The translations under genes were made by a program, and so were the position numbers. The notes below the pieces were generated by a model. The model did not search any database, was not told the DNA's origin, and saw nothing but the letters and a program-made list of their open reading frames with translations. From Bacillus albus (GTDB taxonomy: Bacteria > Bacillota > Bacilli > Bacillales > Bacillaceae_G), in the NCBI RefSeq assembly GCF_001884185.1, contig NZ_MAOE01000059.1, positions 1 through 55,593 on the forward strand: a DNA stretch of 55,593 nt, read 5' to 3'. Of this stretch, positions 36,641 through 44,926 are shown piece by piece; the first letter of the stretch is position 1, and each line of letters begins with the position of its first letter.

Positions 36641-36650
36641 CTTTTTCAGC

Positions 36651-36692
36651 CCCTCAATACTAATACAAACATTATTGTATTAGTATTGAGGG
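36651..36692 (-). promoter_or_regulatory. 18-bp perfect hairpin that contains the pbpG ribosome binding site
   Basis: Read on the + strand, CCCTCAATACTAATACAA (36651-36668) and TTGTATTAGTATTGAGGG (36675-36692) pair without mismatch around a 6-nt loop. In the pbpG mRNA the 3' arm ends with the SD GAGGGG, 9 nt before the start codon, so folding would hide it. No T tract follows; the GDPD terminator is separate (36723-36757). Confidence 0.7.
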
Positions 36693-36722
36693 TTTTCGGT
36701 TATTTTAAACAATGAAATTTTG

Positions 36723-36757
36723 AAAACAAAAAGCTCCTTCAATTAAGAAAGGAGCTC
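36723..36757 (-). terminator. Terminator after the GDPD gene
   Basis: AGCTCCTT / AAGGAGCT stem overlapping the GDPD stop; minus-strand T tract. Confidence 0.75.
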
Positions 36758-37468
36758 AAAGGCACGTGCTGGCCAATCGGTAATAATGACATCTACGCCA
36801 TAATCAATCATAGTTTGTAAATCTTTGTATTCGTTAATGGTATAAGGGCGGAAAACGTATCCTTGTTTTTGCGCTAGTTGAACAAATTCCTTTGTAAGTA
36901 TTTGGAAGTTTGGATGTAAACCAGTTGCTTCTCTAGTTTTTGCTTCGACAATAGGATCAGCAAGTGGTGTGTCATATAAAATCGCCCTTGGGATTTCAGG
37001 AGCTATTTTTGCTAATAATGAAACAGAGTCGTGGTTAAATGATGAAAATACAATTTGATTAGACAGATGGTATTCTCGAACGAGAGCAACAGCCTTTTCT
37101 TCAATATTTGGATAGTGAATAACATCCGTTTTTAACTCGATGTTGAGCTGTAACTTTGTTGTAGATAACCAAATGAATACTTCGCGTAACGTCGGAATTT
37201 TTGCTTCATGGAAAGAAAGGTCTTTATAGCTACCAGCATCTAAAGCTTGTAATTCCGCTACTGTTTTTTCAGAAACAAGACCGATGCCATTTGTTGTACG
37301 ATCTACCGTTTCATCGTGAATCACGACAAGTTCACCATCTTTTGATAGGTGGACATCAAGTTCAATTCCATGGGCGCCAATACGTTCCGCTTCTTGGAAG
37401 GCAATCATCGTATTTTCTGGATGTGTTCCTTTTACCCCGCGGTGGGCGAAAATAAGTGGTTTATTCAT
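36743..37468 (-). CDS. Glycerophosphodiester phosphodiesterase
   Basis: 241 aa, cytosolic GDPD TIM barrel. It hydrolyses deacylated phospholipid headgroups to glycerol-3-phosphate and an alcohol. Motif FAHRGVKGTHPENTMIAFQEA (about 7-27) carries the catalytic His and metal Glu. GIELDVHLSKDGELVVIHDETVDRTTNG carries the second metal-binding pair and His. LNIELKTD follows. Ends with a typical YTINEYKDLQTMIDYGVDVIITDWP. No signal peptide. SD AAGGAG. Not part of the B. subtilis ywh cluster, so a B. cereus-group insertion between pbpG and speE. Confidence 0.9.
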   Translation of the reverse strand: MNKPLIFAHRGVKGTHPENTMIAFQEAERIGAHGIELDVHLSKDGELVVIHDETVDRTTNGIGLVSEKTVAELQALDAGSYKDLSFHEAKIPTLREVFIWLSTTKLQLNIELKTDVIHYPNIEEKAVALVREYHLSNQIVFSSFNHDSVSLLAKIAPEIPRAILYDTPLADPIVEAKTREATGLHPNFQILTKEFVQLAQKQGYVFRPYTINEYKDLQTMIDYGVDVIITDWPARAFELLS

Positions 37469-37620
37469 ACGGAAATCTCCTTATCGTTTCTTTTCTTTCA
37501 TTATGAAACTGCTTTTGGAAAAATACAATTGAATAGGATAAACATTTACAAAAGTCTAACAGTTGCATAAAAGTTAACGTTAACGTAAAATGTAATAATT
37601 GAGTGAAGGGAGGAATAAAT

Positions 37621-38028
37621 ATGTATAAAATTGATGAAGTCACAAAGCAAGTTGGTTTAACAAAACGTACACTTCGTTATTATGAGGAAATTGGTTTAAT
37701 TCATCCCCCTGAACGTAGTGAGGGGAACATTCGTCTGTATACAGACGAGGATATCGCCAGAATTAAAAAAATTGTGGAAGCGAAAGAAGTGTTAGGGATT
37801 ACGCTTCAAGAAATGCAACATTTCTTATCGTTAAAAGAAAGAATGGAGCAAAGAAGAAATAGTGAGAATCCTCGTGACCGCGAAGTTATTCAAGAAATTA
37901 AAGAGATGCTTGAAAAACAAGTGCAAACGCTAGACGAGAAAATGGAGCAGATGCAGCGTGTAAAGGCAGAACTTGAAGATAGCTTACATCGTGCAGTGAC
38001 ATTTTTAGAGAGCACAAAAGGAGAATGA
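37621..38028 (+). CDS. MerR-family transcriptional regulator
   Basis: 135 aa. Winged HTH at the N-terminus (YKIDEVTKQVGLTKRTLRYYEEIGLIHP, RLYTDEDIARIKKI), then a long antiparallel coiled-coil dimer helix (about 78-130, EMLEKQVQTLDEKMEQMQRVKAELED). No cysteine metal-binding loop, so it is the multidrug (BmrR/TipA-like) or orphan kind rather than a metal sensor. ATG 37621 is chosen over 37603 for the GGGAGG SD. Only 5 bp separate it from the MFS gene, which is probably its target. Confidence 0.88.
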   Translation: MYKIDEVTKQVGLTKRTLRYYEEIGLIHPPERSEGNIRLYTDEDIARIKKIVEAKEVLGITLQEMQHFLSLKERMEQRRNSENPRDREVIQEIKEMLEKQVQTLDEKMEQMQRVKAELEDSLHRAVTFLESTKGE

Positions 38029-38033
38029 TCAAA

Positions 38034-39197
38034 ATGGAGAGCAAACAAAAATTAGGGAGATTGATTACAGTGGTAGCTACCTTCCTTGCCTTTTCGGGCA
38101 TAGGGGTAGTCGATCCAATCTTACCAAGCATCGCTGAGCAAATTGGTGCATCGCATTGGCAAGTAGAGATGTTATTTACAGCATATATTTTAACGATGGC
38201 AATTATGATGTTACCAGCTGGAATATTCGCATCGAGATTTGGTGATAAACGAATGATGACGATTGGTCTTGCGATTGTGACTGTATTTGCGTTTATATGT
38301 GGTATATCGCAAACGATTGCTCAATTATCTCTTTTCCGCGCAGGATGGGGATTAGGAAATGCAATGTTCTTCGCAACGGCGATGACATTATTGATTGCAT
38401 TAAGTAAAGAAGTTCATGAAGCAGTAGGGTTGTATGAAGCAGCTATCGGTTTAGGGATGGCAGGCGGACCGTTATTAGGCGGGATATTAGGTGGGCATTC
38501 TTGGCGTTACCCATTTTTTGCGACGAGTATTTTAATTTTCTTAGCATTTATTTTAGTTTTCTTTTTTGTAAAAGAACCGGAGCGAAAAGTGAAGCGTAAA
38601 GCGGCAGGCGTAGGGGAATTACTTAACCTGGTGAAGTATAAGCCGTTTATGCAAGGTGCGATTTCAGGAATGCTATACTACTACGGATTTTTCGTTGTGT
38701 TAGCATATTCACCACTTATTATGCATTTATCTGCTATTCAATTAGGATTTGTATTTTGTGGATGGGGATTAGCGTTAGCTTACGGTTCTGCAATTTTGGC
38801 CCATAAGTTAGAAGGGAAATATGAGCCGAAAGCATTGTTGAAAGGTAGTTTACTCGTATTTGCACTGTTCTTAATCGCACTATTCTTTGTGAAAGTTATG
38901 TGGTTACAAATTGTATTAATTGTTCTATCAGGATTAGCATCTGGATTAAATAATGCATTATTTACAAGTTATGTAATGGATATTTCACCTTATGAAAGAT
39001 CTGTTACATCAGGTGTTTATAACTTCGTTCGTTGGTTAGGTGGCGCGATTGCTCCCATCTTATCAGGAATCATCGGTCATACTGTTTCACCACAAAGTCC
39101 ATTTTTAGTCGGTGGAATTGTTGTGTTAGTCGGTTGCGTAATGCTTTTAATTCCGATTCGAAAACCGGTAGAAGTAGAGAGAAAGGCCCTTTCTTAG
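38034..39197 (+). CDS. MFS multidrug-type efflux transporter
   Basis: 387 aa with 12 helices (DHA1-like). Motif A is present in the loop between helices 2 and 3 (GIFASRFGDKRMMTIGL), and motif C-like GLGMAGGPLLGGILGG is in helix 5, the proton antiporter signature. ATG 38034 is used since ATG 38025 abuts the SD GGAGA. Cotranscribed with the MerR regulator, which suggests drug- or metabolite-induced efflux; the substrate is unknown. Confidence 0.86.
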   Translation: MESKQKLGRLITVVATFLAFSGIGVVDPILPSIAEQIGASHWQVEMLFTAYILTMAIMMLPAGIFASRFGDKRMMTIGLAIVTVFAFICGISQTIAQLSLFRAGWGLGNAMFFATAMTLLIALSKEVHEAVGLYEAAIGLGMAGGPLLGGILGGHSWRYPFFATSILIFLAFILVFFFVKEPERKVKRKAAGVGELLNLVKYKPFMQGAISGMLYYYGFFVVLAYSPLIMHLSAIQLGFVFCGWGLALAYGSAILAHKLEGKYEPKALLKGSLLVFALFLIALFFVKVMWLQIVLIVLSGLASGLNNALFTSYVMDISPYERSVTSGVYNFVRWLGGAIAPILSGIIGHTVSPQSPFLVGGIVVLVGCVMLLIPIRKPVEVERKALS

Positions 39198-39212
39198 GAA
39201 AGGGTTTCTTTA
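39183..39212 (+). terminator. Probable weak terminator at the end of the MFS gene
   Basis: GCCCTTTC / GAAAGGGT stem overlapping the stop codon, followed by a T-rich TTTCTTTA. Confidence 0.5.
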
Positions 39213-39360
39213 TACATATATATTGGAACCCTCTGACTAAAATATATTTTCGGTATTTTTGTACTTTTAACTATACTTTTTGGATGTTTTGTTTTATTTT
39301 TGTTAGGGGACATTAATGATGTCCCTATTATAAATTTGCATTGAAAGGCGTGATTGTACG

Positions 39361-40188
39361 ATGGAACTATGGTTCACTGAAAAACAAACAAAACATTTTG
39401 GGATTACGGCGCGTATTAACCGCACATTACATACGGAGCAAACAGAATTCCAAAAACTAGATATGGTTGAAACAGAAGAGTTCGGAAACATGCTTATTTT
39501 AGATGGCATGGTTATGACAACAGAAAAAGATGAGTTCGTTTATCATGAAATGGTAGCGCACGTACCTTTATTTACACATCCAAACCCTGAGAACGTATTA
39601 GTTGTTGGCGGCGGTGATGGCGGTGTTATTCGTGAAGTATTAAAACACCCAAGCGTAAAGAAAGCAACTCTTGTTGAAATCGATGGAAAAGTAATTGAGT
39701 ACTCTAAACAATACTTACCATCAATTGCAGGCGCATTAGATAATGAGCGTGTAGAAGTAAAAGTAGGAGACGGTTTCCTACACATCGCAGAGAGCGAAAA
39801 TGAATATGACGTAATTATGGTAGATTCTACTGAGCCAGTAGGACCAGCAGTAAACCTATTTACAAAAGGCTTCTACGCTGGAATCTCTAAAGCGTTAAAA
39901 GAAGACGGTATTTTCGTTGCACAAACGGACAACCCTTGGTTTACACCAGAACTAATTACAACTGTGTTTAAAGACGTAAAAGAGATTTTCCCAATTACTC
40001 GTTTATACACAGCGAATATTCCGACTTACCCAAGTGGTCTTTGGACGTTCACAATTGGATCTAAAAAACATGATCCATTACAAGTAAGTGAAGAGCGTTT
40101 CCACGAAATCGAAACGAAATACTACACAAAAGAATTACACAATGCAGCATTCGCATTACCGAAATTTGTTGGCGATTTAATTAAGTAA
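39361..40188 (+). CDS. speE: Spermidine synthase
   Basis: 275 aa. Transfers the aminopropyl group from decarboxylated SAM to putrescine. N-terminal beta-barrel, then a Rossmann methyltransferase-like domain: [21 protein letters not shown] (about 79-99, dcSAM site), [29 protein letters not shown] (catalytic Asp) and [11 protein letters not shown]. Length fits the bacterial enzymes. A short hairpin (GGGACAT / ATGTCCC, 39307-39325) lies upstream. Forms the agmatine-to-spermidine route with speB downstream. Confidence 0.95.
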   Translation: MELWFTEKQTKHFGITARINRTLHTEQTEFQKLDMVETEEFGNMLILDGMVMTTEKDEFVYHEMVAHVPLFTHPNPENVLVVGGGDGGVIREVLKHPSVKKATLVEIDGKVIEYSKQYLPSIAGALDNERVEVKVGDGFLHIAESENEYDVIMVDSTEPVGPAVNLFTKGFYAGISKALKEDGIFVAQTDNPWFTPELITTVFKDVKEIFPITRLYTANIPTYPSGLWTFTIGSKKHDPLQVSEERFHEIETKYYTKELHNAAFALPKFVGDLIK

Positions 40189-40405
40189 GAAATCGAGTTT
40201 GAACAAATAAAGTGTAAGTAGCTCATTTAAGGTGTTTGTCCAGAAGACTTGAACATGCTAGCTACTTACACTCCTGTAAAGAAAATCGTCTTCTTGTTAT
40301 GAAAAAGAAGACCCGGTAAATCGAGAAAGAGGAGCAACTCGCTCCAAATTTGAGAAATAATGAAAGGTTGGGATACCTTAAGTTCCACATAAGGAGGAAA
40401 AGAAT
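40189..40405 (+). promoter_or_regulatory. Structured speE-speB leader
   Basis: 217 nt with four hairpins: AGTGTAAGTAGCT (40210-40222) / AGCTACTTACACT (about 40259-40271), 13 perfect pairs with extra pairing inside; GTCTTCTT / AAGAAGAC (about 40289-40312); GGAGC/GCTCC (about 40331-40345); and CCTTA (40376-40380) / TAAGG (40390-40394), which covers part of the speB SD AAGGAGG. No T tract follows any of them. Layout suggests control of speB translation or mRNA processing. Confidence 0.5.
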
Positions 40406-41278
40406 ATGCGTTTTGATGAAGCTTATTCAGGTAAAGTATTTATTAAAAGTCATCCAAGTTTTGAAGAGTCAAAGGTAGTTATTTACGGGATGCCTATGGA
40501 TTGGACAGTAAGTTACCGTCCAGGTTCTCGCTTTGGCCCTGCACGTATTCGTGAAGTATCAATCGGTCTTGAAGAATATAGCCCATATTTAGATCGTGAA
40601 CTAGAAGAGGTAAAATATTTTGATGCGGGTGATATTCCATTACCATTCGGAAACGCACAACGCAGCCTAGACATGATTGAAGAGTATGTATCAAAACTTT
40701 TAGATGCCGGTAAGTTTCCACTAGGTCTCGGCGGCGAGCACTTAGTGTCTTGGCCAATTTTTAAGGCAATGGCAAAAAAATATCCGGATTTAGCAATCAT
40801 CCATATGGATGCTCATACTGATTTACGTGAATCGTATGAAGGGGAGCCTTTATCCCACTCTACGCCTATTCGTAAAGTGTGCGATTTAATTGGTCCGGAA
40901 AACGTATATTCTTTCGGTATTCGTTCTGGAATGAAGGAAGAATTCGAATGGGCAAAAGAAGTAGGTATGAACTTATATAAATTTGACGTATTAGAACCGT
41001 TAAAAGAAGTATTACCGAAACTTGCAGGACGCCCAGTTTATGTCACAATTGACATTGACGTATTAGACCCAGCTCATGCTCCTGGAACAGGAACGTTAGA
41101 AGCTGGAGGTATCACATCTAAAGAATTATTAGATTCCATCGTAGCAATTGCAAATTCAAATATAAATGTAGTTGGAGCAGACTTAGTGGAAGTAGCTCCT
41201 GTCTACGACCATAGTGATCAAACACCAGTCGCAGCAAGCAAATTCGTGCGGGAAATGCTGCTCGGTTGGGTGAAGTAA
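40406..41278 (+). CDS. speB: Agmatinase
   Basis: 290 aa, ureohydrolase family. Splits agmatine into putrescine and urea. Mn ligands are all visible: GGEH (about 110-113), IIHMDAHTDLRE (about 130-141) and VYVTIDIDVLDPAHAPGTGTLEAGG. Substrate loop GYDIxxx-like region replaced by GMPMDWTVSYRPGSRFGPARIRE at the N-terminus, as usual for Bacillus SpeB. Preceded by a 217-nt structured leader and followed by the two-module hairpin element. Confidence 0.94.
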   Translation: MRFDEAYSGKVFIKSHPSFEESKVVIYGMPMDWTVSYRPGSRFGPARIREVSIGLEEYSPYLDRELEEVKYFDAGDIPLPFGNAQRSLDMIEEYVSKLLDAGKFPLGLGGEHLVSWPIFKAMAKKYPDLAIIHMDAHTDLRESYEGEPLSHSTPIRKVCDLIGPENVYSFGIRSGMKEEFEWAKEVGMNLYKFDVLEPLKEVLPKLAGRPVYVTIDIDVLDPAHAPGTGTLEAGGITSKELLDSIVAIANSNINVVGADLVEVAPVYDHSDQTPVAASKFVREMLLGWVK

Positions 41279-41490
41279 AAGCGGAGGCAGCTCGCTCAGA
41301 ATCGCAGGTCATTGGAACGCTCGACCGAGAGTGTGAAATGGCCGGAGATTCTAGCTGCTGTAGCTGGATAAAGTAAAAGTGAAGCCGACTGTTTAGACCC
41401 GGTGACTAAGGTTCTTTCCTGCAAAAGGTGCTTTTTACCTTTTGGCAGGGAAGGTTCTTAGACGCAAGGGTCTAGGAGGCGTAGCTGGAT
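41278..41490 (+). repeat. Two-module hairpin element, copy 1 (downstream of speB)
   Basis: Module A: GCAGCT (41287-41292), AGAATC (41298-41303), GATTCT (41347-41352), AGCTGC (41353-41358), then AGCTGGATAAA. Module B: TAGACCC (41394-41400) / GGGTCTA (41468-41474), CTAAG/CTTAG, CCTGC (41418-41422) / GCAGG (41445-41449), AAAAGGT / ACCTTTT, again ending AGCTGGATAAA. Same layout as the copy at 46604-46850 but with different paired bases. It fills most of the 41279-41641 gap together with two terminators. Confidence 0.75.
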
Positions 41491-41495
41491 AAAAT

Positions 41496-41533
41496 AAGAG
41501 CCCTCTATATGAATAGGGGCTCTTGTTTTGTCG
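41496..41533 (+). terminator. Terminator of speB, after the hairpin element
   Basis: AAGAGCCCTCT / AGGGGCTCTT stem then TGTTTTG. Confidence 0.8.
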
Positions 41534-41599
41534 ATATGTGTCGGTAAGTCGATATATTAAAAAAATCGCCGATATAATTTTATTTACCGTTACGTGACA

Positions 41600-41640
41600 T
41601 AAAAAAGAGCTATTCTCAAACGATGAGAATAGCTCTTTTT
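41600..41640 (-). terminator. Terminator of the PfoR-like gene
   Basis: AAAAAGAGCTATTCTC / GAGAATAGCTCTTTTT; strong on both strands. Confidence 0.9.
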
Positions 41641-41641
41641 C

Positions 41642-42679
41642 TTATGCAACCTTCTCTTCCGAAGTAATGCCGCGAATTTCATCAGCAGAACGAATTGGAT
41701 ATTTACGGAACACGATTGATCCGATATATCCAACAATCGTGGTAACGATTCCACATAATACAGCAGCAATCGTTACTTTTACAGCGTCATTAAATCCGAA
41801 TAAGACAAGTAGTCCTGGGATTGGTGATGCTGTTCCTGGTGCATTATTAACGAGCTGGAACAGAGATGTAATAATACCAGCAAGTGCACCGCCAACGAAG
41901 TTTGTCGCATAAATTGGAATTGGATTTGCTGAGACAACATCGGCTTGTGTTAAAGGCTCGATTGCTACAGCTATTGTGTCTTTCTTTGAACAAATTTTTA
42001 GTCGTTTAAAGAAAATAAAGTTCATTGGGGCTGAGGCTGCTACGGCAAGACTACCGATTGCCATTGGTAAACCTGTTAAGCCAAGCATTGCAGTTAGTGC
42101 CATAGAACTTAATGGAGAGGTAGAAATAACTGTTATTAATCCACCAAGCATAATACCCATAATGATAGGACTTTCTGTAGTTGCAACTGAAATCATAGAA
42201 CCGATTTTACCGAGTGTTGCGTTTACGAGCGGATCCATAAGCATGGCCATTCCGCGTGAGATTGGTGCAGCAATAAATAAAATTGCTAAAAACTCTACAC
42301 CAGCTGGTAATTTCTTTTCAAGAAATTTCACGACGAAAGCGCAAACGTATCCAGCGAAAAATCCTGGTAAAATACCGAATCCACTAGTAGCGATACCGAT
42401 TAAAACAGCATATACGGGTGAAACACCGATTGCTAGAGCGACTAAAATCGCTGCTGCGACACCGCTCATACTACCAGAAGCTTCCCCTACTGATTGTAAA
42501 AAGTCGTTATGAAACATTTCTCCACCGATATAACGGTGAAATGCTTCAATAAGAAAACTTGCGATTGCTGCATTAGCTAAAGCACCCATTGCTTTCATGC
42601 CGTAAGGAGCACGGTAACTAAAAAGTGTAAATAGACAAAGTACAACAAGTAATAGTGCTAAACCTTGCAAGATAGCCAT
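41642..42679 (-). CDS. PTS_EIIC_2 / PfoR-family membrane protein
   Basis: 345 aa, about ten hydrophobic helices. It has features of the PTS_EIIC_2 group (FLIEAFHRYIGGEMFHNDFLQSVGEASGSMSGVAAAILVALAIGVSPVYAV near the start; GGALAGIITSLFQLVNNAPGTASPIPGL). This group includes C. perfringens PfoR. No EIIA or EIIB domain is attached or nearby, so transport by phosphotransfer is unproven and a regulatory role has been suggested for relatives. ATG 42679 is used because AAAGGAG precedes it; 42724 lacks an SD. Confidence 0.75.
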   Translation of the reverse strand: MAILQGLALLLVVLCLFTLFSYRAPYGMKAMGALANAAIASFLIEAFHRYIGGEMFHNDFLQSVGEASGSMSGVAAAILVALAIGVSPVYAVLIGIATSGFGILPGFFAGYVCAFVVKFLEKKLPAGVEFLAILFIAAPISRGMAMLMDPLVNATLGKIGSMISVATTESPIIMGIMLGGLITVISTSPLSSMALTAMLGLTGLPMAIGSLAVAASAPMNFIFFKRLKICSKKDTIAVAIEPLTQADVVSANPIPIYATNFVGGALAGIITSLFQLVNNAPGTASPIPGLLVLFGFNDAVKVTIAAVLCGIVTTIVGYIGSIVFRKYPIRSADEIRGITSEEKVA

Positions 42680-42911
42680 TTGAAAACTGTCTCCTTTGAT
42701 TTTTGTAATAAAAATTCGTATCATTCAATAATAATATAAAAGTTTGTTAAACGGAAAAACTTTTTGTCCGGAAATTGCTGTAAGGTGAAAATGCCTTACA
42801 ATAATGTAAGGAAAGTGTAAGGCATTTAGATAGAGTATAGTATGTCATTTTTCGTATAATACAAGTAGATATATGACTTGAGAAAAAGAAGTGCAAACAG
42901 GAGGCGCATGT

Positions 42912-43274
42912 ATGAAATTGGTAATTAAAGTTTTAGCTGTATTCGCCATTATTCTAGGTGGAACAGCGTATTATTTGAATACAAAAACAGAAGGTGTACA
43001 TGCTTTTGTAGACAACTTCTTTTCAAATAAAGAAATACAAGATTATTATGCGGTTATAGATAAAGGTGAGAAAAAAGACGGAGAATATTTGTATACATTT
43101 AAAGGATATACAGAAGATGGAAAGTTACAAGTTGTGAAAAGAATGATGAACCGTGAATTGCATACGGGAGCGTTTATAAAAATTTATGCAAAAGGTATGC
43201 AAGGAAAAGGATGGGCTGAAATCCCGAAAGAATCAGTTCCGCAAAAAGCGTTGGAAAAAATAGAAAAACCATAA
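42912..43274 (+). CDS. YxeA family (DUF1093) exported protein
   Basis: 120 aa. N-terminal signal or anchor helix (about 3-20, LVIKVLAVFAIILGGTAYYL), then a small beta-rich domain with DYYAVIDKGEKKDGEYLYTFKGYTEDGK and a RELHTGAFIKIYAKGMQGKGWAEIPKESVPQKAL end, the DUF1093/YxeA pattern (OB-like fold). Secreted or membrane-tethered; role unknown. ATG 42912 has a perfect AGGAGG at 7 nt and replaces the upstream frame start. Confidence 0.83.
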   Translation: MKLVIKVLAVFAIILGGTAYYLNTKTEGVHAFVDNFFSNKEIQDYYAVIDKGEKKDGEYLYTFKGYTEDGKLQVVKRMMNRELHTGAFIKIYAKGMQGKGWAEIPKESVPQKALEKIEKP

Positions 43275-43304
43275 AAGGAGCGACTCATTCGCTCCTTTTT
43301 TAGT
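43272..43304. terminator. Bidirectional terminator between YxeA and S66 peptidase genes
   Basis: AAAAGGAGCGA / TCGCTCCTTTT stem. Confidence 0.85.
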
Positions 43305-44286
43305 GCGTTAAAATGGTGATAGATGTCTTTTCTTTGTTAGAAATGATTTTTGCACGCCCACCAATTGGGAAAGTGAAAATGGGGGTTGTATGCCCGAAAC
43401 TTGCGTTTGCAATGATAGGGATATGTGCAAGTTCAGTTTTTGAAGCAATCATTTCTTGGATGTCTTCTATCGTACATTCTGCACCTTTTTGCATCTTTCC
43501 TATAACGATGCCTTTTACGTACTCAAAATCTTGCTGTTGCATAAGAGAATGTAAATAGCGATCAAAAGTTTTGAGGGTAGCTTCTCCCGTTAAACTATCC
43601 TCCTCAATAAATAAGATTTTACCCTGTAAGCTTGGCATATATGGTGTACCTTGTAGCAAGTTTAAAGTGCTCATATTACCACCAATAATTTCTCCAGTTA
43701 CTTCGCCTTCGTGAATCGAAACATATCCTTCATTCTTAATAAACTCTCGATTTTCCTGATCAATGTACCAAGAATCATCACTCCATGTTTCAGATGGTAG
43801 GACTTCAATAGGCTCAGTAGAAGTTAAGCATTGTAAAAAGTAATCGTTTGTATACTCGAGACCTTTCTCCATTCCAAATGAAGAGAAGTGGGGTCCTGAA
43901 TATGTAACGAGTCCTGTTTTTGTGTAAATTGCACTATTTAACGCAGTGATATCCGAATAGCCACAGAAAAACTTCGGATTTTCTCGAATTAAATCATAAT
44001 CGAGATGTTTTAATAAGCCATTAGAGTTATATCCACCAAGTGTCGTCAAAATTGCTTTTACATTCGGGTCTCTAAATGCCTCGTGGATGTCTTGAACGCG
44101 TGAAGAAATAGAAGAGGAAGCAAATCGATCGATCTCGTCAGCATATGTTGAGAATGTAACTTGAAAGCCCATGTCGGTTAATCTTTTGATAGCAAGCTCT
44201 TGGCACGTATTTGAGACAATACTTAAACTACAAGATGGTGAAATAACTCTAATTTCATCACCTGTTTTTAATTTCTTTGGTAGCAT
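43300..44286 (-). CDS. S66-family LD-carboxypeptidase / MccF-like peptidase
   Basis: 328 aa. Nucleophile elbow FCGYSDITALNSAIY (Ser at about 112), catalytic Glu region GEIIGGNMSTLNLLQGTPYMP, catalytic His in ANASFGHTTPIFTFPIGG. N-terminal KKLKTGDEIRVISPSCS is typical. S66 enzymes either trim L,D-bonds of peptidoglycan tetrapeptides in the cytosol (LdcA) or cleave microcin C-like aminoacyl-nucleotides (MccF). Sequence alone does not decide; length and the long insert near 150-200 are compatible with MccF. No signal peptide. Monocistronic. Confidence 0.85.
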   Translation of the reverse strand: MLPKKLKTGDEIRVISPSCSLSIVSNTCQELAIKRLTDMGFQVTFSTYADEIDRFASSSISSRVQDIHEAFRDPNVKAILTTLGGYNSNGLLKHLDYDLIRENPKFFCGYSDITALNSAIYTKTGLVTYSGPHFSSFGMEKGLEYTNDYFLQCLTSTEPIEVLPSETWSDDSWYIDQENREFIKNEGYVSIHEGEVTGEIIGGNMSTLNLLQGTPYMPSLQGKILFIEEDSLTGEATLKTFDRYLHSLMQQQDFEYVKGIVIGKMQKGAECTIEDIQEMIASKTELAHIPIIANASFGHTTPIFTFPIGGRAKIISNKEKTSITILTH

Positions 44287-44488
44287 TTAATTCACCTCTT
44301 TAAATGAAAGAATATTTAGATTTAAAAAATATTTTATCATATGAAATAAAGTGAAAGTGAATTATTTTTTGAAATGGAGTTTTCCTGATTTTTCAGCAGA
44401 CAGACAGAGGTTTTTTTTGATATGATAGGAAAAGTGATTTATTATAAGTAGTATTTAATATCTATAACATTTGAAAGGTGTGCAAGAC

Positions 44489-44926
44489 GTGGAGAAACAA
44501 CTTGCAGGCTTGCCGGTACACGTTCATTTCGTAACAGAAATCCGTGAAGGGGCGAGGAAGGAAACCGTTGCTTTTGAAGCAAATGGTCAATACTATGTAA
44601 AAGGTCAAGGTACATATGTAACATTCCAAGAGCCGAACGAACAAGGCGAAGTGAAAACAATTATTAAAATTCAAGATGAACAAGTTCTCATTATGCGTTC
44701 AGGTGCTGTTTCAATGCGTCAGACGCATGTGAAAGGTGAATGGACAACTGGTACGTATACGAGTGAACTTGGTACGTTTGCATTGCAAACAAAGACTGAT
44801 AACGTTCTTTTTAAATGGTCGGATGAAAAGAAAAAAGGACAACTCTTCTTAACGTACGCATTGCTTCTAAGTGAACAAGAAGCTGGCAGATATACAATTA
44901 CACTTAATTTGAAGGAGGCAAAATAA
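44489..44926 (+). CDS. ywiB: YwiB family protein (DUF1934)
   Basis: 145 aa, predicted lipocalin-like beta-barrel: [30 protein letters not shown] at the start, [35 protein letters not shown] in the middle, and an [14 protein letters not shown] end. Function unknown; often next to argS in Bacillus. GTG 44489 is preferred (AAAGGTG at 7-8 nt) over TTG 44471, which lies within the SD region. The stop TAATG overlaps the argS start. Confidence 0.85.

Noticed and set aside
41976-42512. 178-aa + strand frame opposite the PfoR-like gene
   Set aside because: Composition mirrors the membrane-protein codons on the other strand; no SD.
44300-44925. T-box leader for argS
   Set aside because: No T-box bulge (TGG-type) or terminator/antiterminator upstream; argS is coupled to ywiB instead.
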